The position numbers were made by a program, and so were the translations under genes. A stretch of DNA of 64,000 bases from the NCBI GenBank assembly GCA_036245805.1, contig BTRK01000003.1, positions 25,740,685 to 25,804,684 on the forward strand. The letters are read 5' to 3'. Positions 1 through 13,380 of this stretch are shown piece by piece. Source of the DNA: Pristionchus mayeri. Taxonomy: Eukaryota; Nematoda; Chromadorea; Rhabditida; Neodiplogasteridae. Positions within the stretch are counted from its first letter, which is position 1; each line of letters begins with the position of its first letter. Below the pieces are notes generated by a model. The model made no database searches. It saw only the letters and a list, made by a program, of their open reading frames with translations, and was not told the origin of the DNA.

Positions 1-724
1 ATGAGATTGGAGCAAGTGTGCATGGTACTGTAAGTGTCGAGTATCGATCCACTGCCCCATGCATCTCCCCATGTGGTAGAGTAGATCTCAGCCTGAGAAG
101 GGATACTCTTCATGCATACTCGGAGAGAGGAGAGATCAATAGAATGGCTCTTTGCCCCTGAGTAAATGACCTCCAATGGGATCTCTCCCTGCAGCTGAAA
201 TATCCGAGTAAAAGAAGCGCTTACTTGGGTGTAATTCTGCTCGAGGAAGTACTGGATGCTGCGAGACCAACTGAAGGAAAGAGGGTAAGAAGGAGGAGGG
301 AGGGGATTCTCACCCAGTCGCCAGAGGAGCCTGTGCATACAGGGCTGTGTCTCCATTCCCGTGGATGAAGATCACTGGCTGATTCACAATCTACATAATC
401 CATCATTAGTCACACTCCCCTGGTCACTACTCCTCCCTAGAAGGGTCTAACCTTGTCGCTGTTCTTCTGTTTCCCTCCGAATGATCCATTCGGCCCCACA
501 TCCGATCTCGCGAAGTTATCCGTCTCGTATCCATTCGAGATTAGCCAATCCTGCAAGTGATTCCTTCCTCTACTCTCCCCTCTTTCGAACCTGGAAGTGG
601 GAAGTGATTGGTCCTTTCGGGCCGATCTTCTGAGTGGCGATTGGAGATGCGAGGAGGAGAGTGAGCAGCAATCTACAGTGAATCCCTCTTTGGTGATGGA
701 AGGGAGAAGGACAACTAACCTCAT
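1..724 (-). CDS. Class 2 (LIPS-type) secreted lipase, 5' part only
   Basis: Triacylglycerol lipase-like alpha/beta hydrolase, probably secreted. A five-base first exon (ATGAG at 720-724) splices to an exon encoding a Leu-rich signal peptide (MRLLLTLLLASPIAT). Later exons carry the N-terminal region typical of the nematode LIPS family: DWLISNGYETDNFARSD, GPNGSFGGK, then the oxyanion-hole strand PVIFIHGNGDTA at about 325-380, WSRSIQYFLEQNYTQ at about 230-275, and EIYSTTWGDAWGSGS near 30-80. Intron phases join these pieces without breaks. The nucleophile Ser and the rest of the catalytic triad would lie beyond the left edge, so activity cannot be judged. The gene lies downstream of, and on the same strand as, the Tyr-rich gene at 1.56-2.54 kb. 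Family assignment is firm; the exact paralogue is not known. Confidence 0.85.
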
Positions 725-1556
<832 letters not shown>

Positions 1557-2540
1557 TCAATGATGACCGTGGTAGTGAGTAGAAGAAGTCGTTGGATTGG
1601 CAGACTGCAAAGAAGAAGGGATGGATAGAAGAAGACTCGAGTCTCACCCCGTAATGCTTCCATTGCGGCATTACGTATGATTGAGAGGGTGCGTATACAG
1701 GATGGACGGAGCCAGGAACATGATATCCCGCCACGACTGGATACGAGGGGAGACCCTGAGAGGATACTGTAGTGAATGGGAAGGGAGGAATGGCCACTCA
1801 CTACATCTTCATAGTAGGCCCTTCCAGATTGATCATATTGGAGTCGAGTGGATCGACGAGTTCGATCCTCCTTCTGTTGCTGAAGAGAAACTGTGTTCAC
1901 TCATCACTAATGGCAGCTTGATCAGTGAAAACCAATGGGTGGTGGAATAGTAATTCGTGTTTGAACTGACAACGGGTATTCGTTCATAGAGTGATTCTTC
2001 GCCTGCTCTCGAATTGTTCCTCGTCACTCTTCCTCCCTTCGCTCCTTCTCCTTCCTTCACTGCCACTGACTCGGGACGACTCTCTGGCATCTAAACCATA
2101 TTCATCGTGAAGGAGTAAATGGGTGGAGTCTCGTACCTCAACTAGTCCCTGTTGTCTACTGGTCGGTCTCCTTCCTCCCCTTTCTCCTCCCTCTCCTTCT
2201 CTCGATCTCTTCATAGTGGACACACAGTACGCATCCAATCCATAGACGGGCTCTGAATGGATTGTTGATCTTTGATCAATGAGCTGTCCCCTCACCGATG
2301 GCAAGATACCCGGGAGGGGCCATGGAACGAGGAATGGTGTAGGTGGCATACTCCACTTGATTGTACAGTCTGCAATCGATACTCTTTCTCTACAGTACTC
2401 CTCCTCTCTCTCACCCCTCATTCTGTCTGACTGGTCGAGGGGCCGTGGGGATGTAGTAGATGCTTCCATCATCTTCCCTACAGCACGACTCGCATCGAAG
2501 GAGACGAAGAAGACGAGGGGCGAATTGAGTGAAGAGGAGA
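1557..2540 (-). CDS. Tyr/Pro-rich protein of unknown function
   Basis: Not recognised. Several short minus-strand exons join in phase. They encode a Cys-Cys containing start (CESCCREDDGSIYYIPTAP), a Tyr-rich part (LYNQVEYATYTIPRSM, EPVYGLDA), a Gln/Arg-rich linker (SLQQQKEDRTRRSTRLQY) and a Pro/Tyr/His-rich tail ending in HYHGHH, with the stop at 1557-1559. The composition suggests a low-complexity cytoplasmic tail or a secreted structural protein. A hydrophobic Leu/Arg stretch just before CESCC could be the end of a membrane segment. The true 5' end was not found, and one intron near 2,170-2,220 can be placed two ways (with or without a basic Arg/Glu insert). The intron near 2,270 contains the recurrent GATCAAAGATC word. 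Existence of a gene is likely; its details are uncertain. Confidence 0.45.
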
Positions 2541-2648
2541 AGGAGACTGCAATAGAGGAATGCTCACGTATCTTATGGAGTTACAAAGCCTGATAATACC
2601 ATAACATATTATCCTTTTTAAGTGAACTTCAACATCAGACAGAAGCAA

Positions 2649-5600
2649 CTAGCGAATAACTGACTTGGGAAGGAAGAAGACGAAATGAATGAAGGAGGCG
2701 AGAGAAGACACGAAAAGAACCTGGAGGAGAGAGAGAGGATTCCTTGAGAGGGAGTCACTCACCTTCCACATGTGTTCCACAATGGGAGCATCGATACTCA
2801 GGACGGGGATGAAGGTGATGACTGGGACGAAGCAGGAGAAGGCCACCGGAGCAAGTGTGGACTGAATGACAATTCAATGGACATCGAGGATTATCGATTA
2901 CCTGGTAGGTGTACTGTATTCTCTCCTTGGCAGACATATGACCACGACCAGACATCGAATAGTGGAAGCAGAAGGAGAAGACGATGATGCAAGTAAGGGC
3001 ATTGGCTGGAATGATCTTTGATCTCTGTCCTCTCCCCTCTTTACTCACCTCCCATTGCGAGTGTGGCAGTGAGGATGTTGAGAGGAACTCCCCAGAAGGA
3101 AGAATAGGCAATAGTCTCGATGATGACTGCCACTGAAGGAAGAAGAGAATGAAGAAGGTGGAGAGATCAAAGAGCAAACCAGACGTGAAGGAGAGAATGA
3201 GGGAGAGAGCGGGTTGGGCGAAGAGAAGAAGAGAGAGAACGAAGAGAAGAGCAAGGAAGATGAAGAAGGATGAGGTTGTAGCTGTGATCATCTGAAGAAG
3301 AGAAGAGAGAAGAGAGGGAGGGAGAGGGGACTCACCTCGATATCGTGTTTGAGTGAGAATAGGAAGGGCGCCTTGATGGAGAGAGGGAGATTAGCCTTCT
3401 TTGCAGCAGTCAGCAAGGAGGAGATCAACTCGGCCCTGAATGAGTTACCACATCCCCACTCCTCCCTCTCTCTCCCTCCCACGCACCTTCTGGAGACTCC
3501 TTTCTGGGACAATTCGAGGTACATTCGAGATCTAATGATCTGTGTCTGGAATCGATCGAAGACGATGTCACTCGAGAATCGTTTGTACTGCTCGGAAGGG
3601 AGAAAGACGAGATTGACGACGGGTACGAAGGTCTCCTGAGAAGGAAGAGAGAGAGAGGGAGGAGAGGGGAACTCACGTGGGAGATCTCGTAGATGCTCGA
3701 TTTCTCGAATCGAGTGAATTCCGTGAGCCAAGAGACGGCGCGAGTCGCGTACTCATTGCTCTCAAGAGATCGATTAGGAAGGAGGCAGTTAGGGCATTCT
3801 TCGCTCATGAATCCATTAGGTGCAAGTCTTTGTGTCTCTTCATATCCTCACTCACAACGGGATCCTCCAGTAGACGGGAGACGATGGACCGTCGATTGTG
3901 ATCATCCCAATAATCGAGAGATCGATCGAAGCTCAACTCGAGATACTCCTCAAGTGCTTTGATTATCACGACCTCAGTGTGTCCTCAATCACGCGTTTCT
4001 CCTTCGAATCGAAACCCTACGAATTCAATCTTCCCATCAACTTCCTCTTGTGACCACGGAAGTTTCGTTCAGCGAAACAGTACTCGTCAATCTCCGTCTC
4101 TAGACTCTTCGTCTCTCTTCATTCTTCCGTACCTCAGTGTGTCCGAATAGCCCTCGGAAGTGTTGCATGTACTTGGAAGGAGTGGAGGAAGAGGGAAGGA
4201 AGTACTCCTCTCTGAACAATCATCCATTCTTACAGTAGGCAGTGCGGTGGGTCGTAAGCTATGTCATACTTCAGATCGACGTTGGCGTTGAGACATCCGA
4301 AGACTGCGACGAAGAGATAGACGGAGCAGAGGATGACAATGGGATATCGGAAGTGAGGATGGACGAGGAAGGCCCCTGCAGAGAACGAGAAGATCATCAG
4401 GGGAATATAAGGGCATGCAGAGATACCCGACATTGGGCGAACTGGGAAACAAAAATCTCAGACTTTTTTTAGTTTTGGATGCGAAAAAATGATTTAATTA
4501 AAGAAACGGTGGATAATCGTTGCAATGATTCATTGGTTGATCTCACCGATTGATCGAGTGATCGAAGGACGGGAATCAATCAATCGATCGTGCAGGGAAA
4601 ACATTGAGAATGAGTCGAAGAGCGAGATTTGAGGGGCTGAAATAGAAGGAAGGAATTGATGACGGGTGAAGGTTGAATAACGGAAATTGAGGTGAGGAGC
4701 GAAAGAGAGTATGAAACAACTCATCATACTGCACGTCGAGTGGGACATAGTAACATAGGGATGAATATAATGGGGGAAGTGCTCATTAGTGGTAGTCAAG
4801 GAGAGGAAACAGTCGGGATTCTACTCTGAGGATGGCATCTCACCGCAGAATTGATTGTCTCCCGTTCGACAGAATTCGAACCACTTGATTCCCTGCGATT
4901 CACGCTTCCCTCAAAGGAAGAATTTCCCCCTCTTGTTGACATTCGCCCTCGATCGAATGAGAAAGTGAATGTACCTGAGAGATAAACGGCAACTGAGATG
5001 AAGAGAAGAGTGAGAGGAATGAAGAGGAGAAGGGAAGAAGAGAGGAGAAGGAAGGAATCGCGAATGAAAGTCACTGATGAGAAGAGACCACCAGCCACTG
5101 CAAGGGATCGCTCAGGGGAGGTTGTCAACGGGGGGGGGGGGGGGGGGTGGGGGGCGAGGGGGTAAGCCTCGTCGTTAGGAGGGGCTTCCCTTCGAGGGAC
5201 GTCATCTTATCCTCACGGGTTTCGCCCCTTCCACTTATTACGTACTGCGTGGATCATAAGGGGAAATTGGATGAATCCCTTTGTTGTATAACTGGCCTGT
5301 CCCAACTCTAAGAGCATAAAGGGAGAAGCTTTATCTAAGAGAGAAAAGGTGAGCACCGCTCCACAAATCCGAAATGAGACAAGACTGAATAGACTAGAAG
5401 GGAAGAGGGTGCGAGGGAATCAATAACATACGAGGGAGAGAGGGCGGAGGGGTCAGTGATCTACCCGCCGTGTGAATAGGGAGAGACGAAGGGAAGCGAG
5501 TGAGCAACTGCACTCGAGCAGCGATAGGTAAAGGGGGATGACGGCATAAGGCGTCAATCGATAATATGATAATAGAGGGGAGGGATTCCTCTCAATATAA

Positions 5601-8600
5601 CACCTCCCTCCAAGATTCTAACTTCAATGAATCTGACAATAATCATTATGATACAAGAATCACTGGGCCACGGTTGAAGAATTTTGGTCGGGAATCAGTA
5701 GTCATCGTATCTGTTCTTCTTGAAATTGACATCGAGTCGTTTCGGTGGCACTCTTGTCCTCGTTGATCTTCTTGGAGCTGGCTCATCGTAGTTGTCCTCG
5801 TCTCCGTCGGGCGGGCCGTTGAACGATCCATCTGGTGAGTGATCCTTGTGCGCAGCCTTCGTCTCGTTGTAGCCTCCAGTTTCGGTCACATCGATGACTT
5901 CATCGTGTGCGTCACCATCCATCACTGGATCCGTCACATACTCGATCTCTCGATCAGAGTTCAGTCTCATTCTCAACTGGTTGGCATGCGCCCTCACTGT
6001 CCGGTCGACCAGTATAACTTCATACATGGTTTTGCCGATGCGACCATTTACTGTTCCTTTTGTCCATTTCCACCCATTTGGGCAGACATTGATTTCATAC
6101 AGGACATTATCTCCGATCTTGAAAGATCTGGCCTTTGCTCCATGCTTTTGATCGAATCTTTCCTTCATTCGATCGATCTGTTCATGACTGTCTGTCATTA
6201 CTCTGACTGGTCTCATGAGATCCACCTCTGATCGGATGTTCCTTCCAAACATTATCTCACTCGGTGTCTTTCCACCACACTGTGGATTGGGAGTTTTCCG
6301 ATAGTTATACAACAGCTGGAGAGCTTCCTCGAGGGATCGCTCTCTTTTCTGCTTCAGCAGACTCCGCTTCACCGAATCCACAAATCTCTCGGCCTGGCCG
6401 TTGCTCTGCGGATGATACGTAGGAGTGTTAATGTGAAGGATTCCTCGTTCACGACGGTATCGATTGAATGAATCGGAATTGAACTGGGTGCCATTGTCGG
6501 TTACTATCACTCTGGGTAGTCCATTCCGTGCTATCGATTCATTCAGAATGCGAATTGTGGCACCCGCAGTCATCGTCGAGGTAGCCACAATCTCAAGCCA
6601 TTTCGAAAGAGAGTCGACCATGACCAGCAGGTACTTACCTTCCACTGGTTCACAGTAATCCAAGTGGATTCTCTCCCATGGTTCACTCGCCTTCGGCCAT
6701 GGTTCGAGCGGAACTTTCGTCGGTCGCTTGAGTGCCTGAGCACACTGATCACATGACAGAACAACTTTTTCGATATCTTTATCCATTCTGAACCAATAAC
6801 ACGCTTGACGAGCCATCGATTTCATTCTGACTACACCAGGATCAGGACCTCATCGATGAGAGATCGGGGAATCACAACTCGACTGCCTACCATTAAACAG
6901 TCGTCCACCACCGCCAATTCTTCCATCATTGAGTGGAATGGCTTCAGAAGATCAAATTCACTATCCCCACGAAGAGTTTTCTCGACAGTCTCCACCTCCT
7001 CGAGTACATTCTCCTCATCTTGATCATCCCTTGAGTCAACAATCAATCGAGAGAGTGCATCTGCATATGCAAAACTGTCCGTATTGATATATTCCATCGA
7101 GAAATTGTATCCCAGCAAAATCGTCGCCCAGTGGTACAGTCTCCTCGCTGTATGCACAGGGATTCCCTCTTTCGAACCGAATATCGAGAGGAGAGGCTTG
7201 TGATCAGTTTGCATCACAAATCGCCTTCCAAATACATAACGATGGAACTTCGTTACTCCGAAGATCAGAGCAAGGCCTTCCTTCTCGATCTGGGAATATT
7301 TGATCTCTGCTGCTTTCAGTGCTCTTGATGCATGGGCAATCGGCACGAGTCGTCCATTGATTCTATGAGCAATCATTGCTCCGATTCCCTTCTCACTCGC
7401 ATCAGCAGCCAGTACCAGTTCCTTCTGGGGATCGTAGTGAATCAGATTTAAATTCGATGCCAGAATCGAACGAATTTCTTTGAATTCTTTCTCGCATTCG
7501 ATCGACCACTTCCACTCGACACCATCCTTGAGCAGATAATCAAGAGGAGATCGCAGTTTGTGCATTCCATCAATGAAGCAACTATGGTAAGATACCATTC
7601 CGAGGAACGATCTCAATGAGTGTTGATCTTGCGGAGGTGGCATTTCTCTCACAGCCTTCACTTTCGCAGGATCTGGTCTCCTTCCCGATTGATCGATTAT
7701 GAATCCGAGGTACTTGATCTTACTCATTCCGAAAGAGCACTTCTCTGGACGAATTCTGAATCCATATTCCTTTATTCGCTCGAGTACTTTTTTCAGGTTC
7801 GTGTCGTTGATTTCCCTGGTCTTTCCACCGACCACAATGTCATCGAGATATCACGCCATTTACGAGAGAATCGAGCTAAAATCGCCATTCTTGGGAATGG
7901 AGGGAAAATCGTGAAATGGGTTCTAGCCGAATTTAGGCATCCTGAGGGATGTCTGACACTCCCCCAAAGTCTCTTTGTCCAGATTTCATTTTGGACTTCA
8001 TTGCACCTGGTCGGATCTTGGCACCTCCCACTTTGAGTGCTAATATCCCGGCTACCGTGACAGATTGAGCAAAATTGACCTCTGAGCGACCCCGGCTCAT
8101 TTTTCGAGCTCTATCGATCTATTTAAATCAGATCGTGAGAATGTTAATTTAAACAATGCTACATTCAAGGTCAACTTTCTCAGAAACTAATGAAAAAGTG
8201 CAGCTCAAATTTTAAGAGTGCATGCATCTGAACGAGAGCTGTCGAATGAGGAGCTGGCGTCGAAAATGCGGACACGGCTGTGAAACTTTCGCCATGTAAA
8301 TTTTTCCTGATCGTTTGAATTTTCTTTTCCACAGGCAATTCGAAGGAAAACCGACCATTCTTGGCCGCGCGCTCAGAAGAGAGCGGTGTGAGTGACAATT
8401 GGCGGTGGAAAAGAAAATTCAAACGATCAGGAAAAGTGTAAATGGCGAAAGTTTCACAGCCGTGTCCGCATTTTCGACGCCAGCACCTCATTCGACAGCT
8501 CTCGTTCAGATGAATGCGTTCTTAAAATTTGAGCTGCACCTTTCCATTAGTTTTCGAGAAAATTGACCTTGAATGTAGCATGGTTTAAATTAACATTCTC

Positions 8601-11600
8601 AGGATCTGATTTAGATAGATCGATAGAGCTCGAAAAATGAGCCGGGGTCGCTCAGAGGTCAATTTTGCTCAATCTGTCACTGTAACCGGGATATTAGCAC
8701 TCAAAGTGGGAGGTGCCAAAATCCGACCCGGTGCAATGAAGTCCAAAATGAAATCTGGACGAGACTTTGGGACTTTGGGGGAGTGTCAGACATCCCTCAG
8801 GATGCCTAAATTCGGCTAGAACTCATTTCACGATTTTCCCTTGATTCCCTGTCTCAGCTCGATTTTCTCGTGAGAGGCGTGATATGCTTGAGCACTATCA
8901 CACCCAGAGAGCATCGTATCCATCGCCTTCTGGAAAATTCCAGGAGCCACGCTCACCCCGAACGGCAATCTCTTGAAACGGAATAATCCTCTATGAGTGC
9001 ACACTCCAAGCAGATCTCTACACGTCTCCTCCACTGGAATTTGCAGATATGCATCACTGAGATCGATCTGACTGAAGAGAGTGCATCCTTCCAGACGAGT
9101 GAATATCTCTGTCATCACAGGCAACGGGTGATTATGCGGCTCGAGACTCGTATTCAATCCAGTCGAAAAATCAACGCAAACTCTCAGCTTCCCGTTCGGT
9201 TTCGGAACCACCAGAATGGGTGCCGTCCACTCGAGGTAATCGACCGACTCTATTGCATTCAATGAGAGTAGCCTGTCAATCTCTTCGTCGACTTTGGGAA
9301 GTAGAGCAAGAGGAATGTCTCTTCTCTTGCAGAAAACGGGGATCGCCTCTTCTTTCAAGCGAAACGTCGCCTTCGCTTTCGCGCACGTTCCCAGGCCCTC
9401 CTTGCAGATGTCACTGAATTCCTTCTCAATCCACTTCACGTAAGAATCGTCACTCTTCACTGCATTCACTCTCACTTCTCGAGGAATCAATCGGAAGAAT
9501 GTGACTATGAAGTCCCTTCCCATGAGATTATCGGATTCCTCGGAAGTGTACACACTCCCTTGGGCAGTGCTTCCATTCAACTCGAGAGTAAGATGACACT
9601 TCCCCGACAGTTTGAGAGGCGTTCCATTGGCACATCTCGGGAATGCATCGTGTTCACTTCTCTCTGGTGCACCGATTTCCCTCCAAGTAGATTCAGAGAT
9701 CAGAGTAATATCGGAACCTGTATCCACTGTCATTCTGATAACCTTTCCATTCATTACCACATCGGTCTCGAATCGTGCGAGAACCTCGGGCAAATCACCA
9801 GAGACAAAGTTCACATTTACTTTGCTCTCCTTTCGAATATGGGTTTTCTTTTTCGATTTCGGGCACTTGATCAAGAAATGGCCAATATCATGGCAGTTGA
9901 AGCACTCGTTATTCACATTGGGGCATTCTGCGTCAGTGTGATCCCAACCACATCGACTACAGCCACCCTCGCCTACTTCTCTTCGTCGAAACTTCTTCGG
10001 CCAAGGTTTCTTCTGATCTCTACTGCCACTGACGGCATTCACTTGCAGATCATTCTGCTTCGATACTGCATGAGAGTCACTGTACACTTCCTTGTACACA
10101 TTCACCACACTGAGAATGGTCTCGATTGTGGGTTTGTCTTCTGTTCTCTTTTCATTCATCACATGGAACATTGTTGCAGTATGCCTGGGAAGATCCATTC
10201 CAGAAAGCATCACAATTGCCTTGAACTGATCCAGAGGCATATCCTTGATATTTGCCTCTTCCACAACTCTATTCACGATCGATGAAAATTCCTTGATATC
10301 ATTGCACTTCAGCTTTGACATCTTGAGACCGAAAACGTCTAGTCTCTTCTCGAATACAGACTTTTTGTCTCCAAACAAGTCCTGCATAGTCGTGACGATC
10401 TCATTAAACTTGAGATCCGATGACTTCTTCGGTCTGATGTGATCAGTGAACTGCTTGTACACCTTGTCGTCGACGTGTCTCAGCAGTAATCTTCCCTTGT
10501 CACCATCAACCATCTCTGCCAGATCATTCTCGAATATCTCTCTGTGACGGTCAATCCACGTGTCAAACGTCACCCCATCCTCTGGGTTATACGAGAAATT
10601 CCTGATCTGTTTCTCGAGAGAATCGATGCTCAGTCCTCTGTGCCTGATTCCATTCGGCAACTCCGACGTCACATCCGATCTCTCCGGTCTCTCATTCAGC
10701 AGCACCTGAATGGCCTCATTCTGTTTCTCCATTTGCTCCCTGGCTTTCCATCTGTGCTCTCAACAGTTCATTCTGTTCTTTCTGTGCCGCGAGCATCTGA
10801 GCGATCATTTGCATCGCCTCTCCATTTGCATCTCCGCCGGTCCCACTCGCTCCACCAGTCATCCTTGTGACACGTGTACTTACGCTCGATCGATCGAGTA
10901 CAATAGGAACTACGTTTACTGGCGACTACCAGTGGCGAGTTTACGCTAACTGCTGCGACCGGCTTCTACCAATCCATTGTTACTTAGAACGATGGCTAAT
11001 GTGATCGGCTACTACCGGCACAAAGCAGAGAAAGATCGGGCTGCTACCCTTTCTAGCTCAAATCGGCTACTACCGATTACGAACAAGAACAAACGGGAAC
11101 AGGCAATCCTACTCGTGAGTACTGAACGCCAATGTTGTATAGCTGGCCTGTCCCAACTCTAAGAGCATAAAGGGAGAAGCTTTATCTAAGAGAGAAAAGG
11201 TGAGCACCGCTCCACAAATCCGAAACGAGACAAGACTGAATAGACTAGAAGGGAAGAGGGTGCGAGGGAATCAATAACATACGAGGGAGAGAGGGCGGAG
11301 GGGTCAGTGATCTACCCGCCGTGTGAATAGGGAGAGACGAAGGGAAGCGAGTGAGCAACTGACTCGAGCAGCGATAGGTAAAGGGGGATGACGGCATAAG
11401 GCGTCAATCGATAATATGATAATAGAGGGGAGGGATTCCTCTCAATATAACACCCTTCTTTTTCGAATTGAGCTGCTTTGATCTACGGAATAGAAGAGGA
11501 GTGACTTACAGAGAGAGAGGGCGACTGCCACTGCAGCGAGTACCATTCCAGGCAAGTCGTGAGCCATGAGGAACGCCAATTTCTCCCCTGATCTTTACTC

Positions 11601-13341
11601 CATCTCCATTCTTTTCTCTAATCATACCAGGATGCATAGCAGCGGCAGAGAATTTGGCCCATGAGAGATGGAAAGAATAGATGAAGACGATGCCCATCCC
11701 TGAGAACAGAACATTAAGGTTAATATGGATCCATTTTCGAAACTCCTTTGATTCCCTGCGTGACCGAATACAGTTGTAATATATTGAAAGCATAGTTACC
11801 CACGCCGCCGGCGACCCCCATGACACCCTATTCATGGATGAGCACTACCCCACTTTTTAGTGAGGTAGTGCTCATAGACGTATAGGGAAGGGGTCATGGT
11901 CCAAAATAGTGGTGAGGGTTGATGTCCGATCGACCTTAGGTACCATGACCAACAGCAAATACAGTAATTCCATTGTCATTTGTCGGCTACAGTAACCCGA
12001 TCTACAGTAATCAAATTACTGTAAGCACACCACATGGTAGCAAACAGACAGTACTCGGCCACACAGGCATGGATGACCTTCGGCATGAATACCGTAATCA
12101 ATCTACAGTAACCTGGATACCGTAATCCTGACACACTATCATTAACTGACTTTTTCTAAAATTCAAAAAAAATTTTTTTCGCAAAAATTCGGTTCTATTC
12201 TGTTTAAAGTACAAAATTCGAGCAATATTTATTTGAATTTTTACATAAATAAATCATAGCCGAGTAGTTAACGCACTAGACTTGACAACGGAAGGTTGCG
12301 GGTTCGACTCCGATCGGCGGCAAACACCTTTGCCAAGCTTTGGTTAGTTTGAAAAAGTGAAGTAGGACTACATTATCCTTGCTACAGTGTCCCGGTTCGG
12401 TGGGTCATAATAAAGCGATACTCTAATTTTATCAAGTTATCCATCTGACCCAGCGCACTAATGTTGACCCACCGAACCGGGATACTGTAGTAAGGTTACG
12501 GTAATCCTACTTCACTTTTTCAAACTCCCCAACGCTTGGCAAAGGTGTTTGCAGCCGCCCGGAGTCGAACCCACAACCTTCTGTTGTCAAGTCAAGTGCG
12601 TTAACTACTCGGCTATGATCTATTTATGAAAAAAGTCTGTTTGCTACCATGTGGTGTGCTTACAGTAATTGGATTACTGTAGATCGGGTTACTGCAGCCG
12701 ACAAATGACAATGGAGTTACTGTAGATGCTGTTGGTCATGGTACCTAAGGTCGATCGGACATCAACCCTCACCACTATTTTGGGCCATGACCCCCTATAC
12801 GTCTATGAGCACTACCCCACTTACCCCAGTGGGGGGCAACTATGATTGAAAGTAAAAAGCATACCAGAAATAACGAAGAAGAAGGGAAGAATGAGCGGTT
12901 CGAATCGTGGACTCACTTCAAATTCATTTATTTCTTAGGAATGATTGATGTGACTAACTCATCAAGTGAATGGAAGCAGAGGAAGTGCAAACTGAGAGGA
13001 GAATGAGAGACATCGAGAATCCAATGAGAGGTTTGGACTGTAGAGATCAAAGATCAGAGAGGGAGGGTGGAGGGGAGGGAGTACCTGATAGGCATTAGGA
13101 CCGAAGACTGAAAGAATGCAGAAGAGAACGAGGATCGCAGCAGAGATGAGCAGCCACGAGTACGATTCACTGAGGGGAAGAGATGATAGAGAGGGGAGGG
13201 GGGAGGGGGGGAAGGTCTCACCGAAGAGTTGCAATGGTTGAGTAGACGAAGTCTGTGTGACTCCACTTGTCCACTGCCAGATTGACGTTAGTCATTGCCT
13301 CTGTATCCACCTGCAATCCCCTCGATGATCATCCCCCCTCT

Positions 13342-13380
<39 letters not shown>

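Larger units (their letters stand above)
5282..11452 (-). mobile_element. Ty3/gypsy-type LTR retrotransposon, minus orientation, disrupted
   Basis: A complete-length element of about 6.2 kb with two LTRs, CCCTT target duplication, primer-binding site, gag-pol and polypurine tract, sitting in an intron of the PTR gene. Domain order is gag, protease, reverse transcriptase, RNase H, integrase, the Ty3 order; no env-like ORF is seen. The coding region is broken in three ways: a frameshift near the gag start (10.73-10.86 kb), a 1-kb fold-back insertion in reverse transcriptase (7,851-8,882), and a frameshift with apparent small deletion at the RNase H-integrase border (about 6,830). The LTRs differ at only about three positions, so the insertion is recent although it is no longer autonomous. 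Confidence 0.93.
11835..12840. mobile_element. Palindromic element with tRNA-like arms in a PTR intron
   Basis: About 1 kb, nearly all an inverted repeat. The ends share GTGCTCATAGACGTATAGGG, and inner parts stay paired up to a centre near 12,445. Each arm holds a tRNA-like block with an A-box-like TAGCCGAGTAGTTAACGC and an exact B-box GGTTCGACTCC. No ORF is seen. The exact ends and target duplication could not be fixed. It lies inside the PTR intron between the exons encoding SPRFEPLILPFFFVISG and MGIVFIYSFHLSW. Confidence 0.75.

Noticed and set aside
11750..11835. Minus-strand coding piece next to the palindrome (a Gly/Ala-rich stretch ending in NYAFNIL-like codons)
   Set aside because: The PTR frame joins perfectly from the exon ending VISG to GMGIVF without it, so it is intron sequence.
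12253..12325. Functional tRNA gene
   Set aside because: A- and B-box words are present, but acceptor, anticodon and T stems pair poorly and the block occurs twice inside a palindrome, so it is treated as a SINE-like relic.
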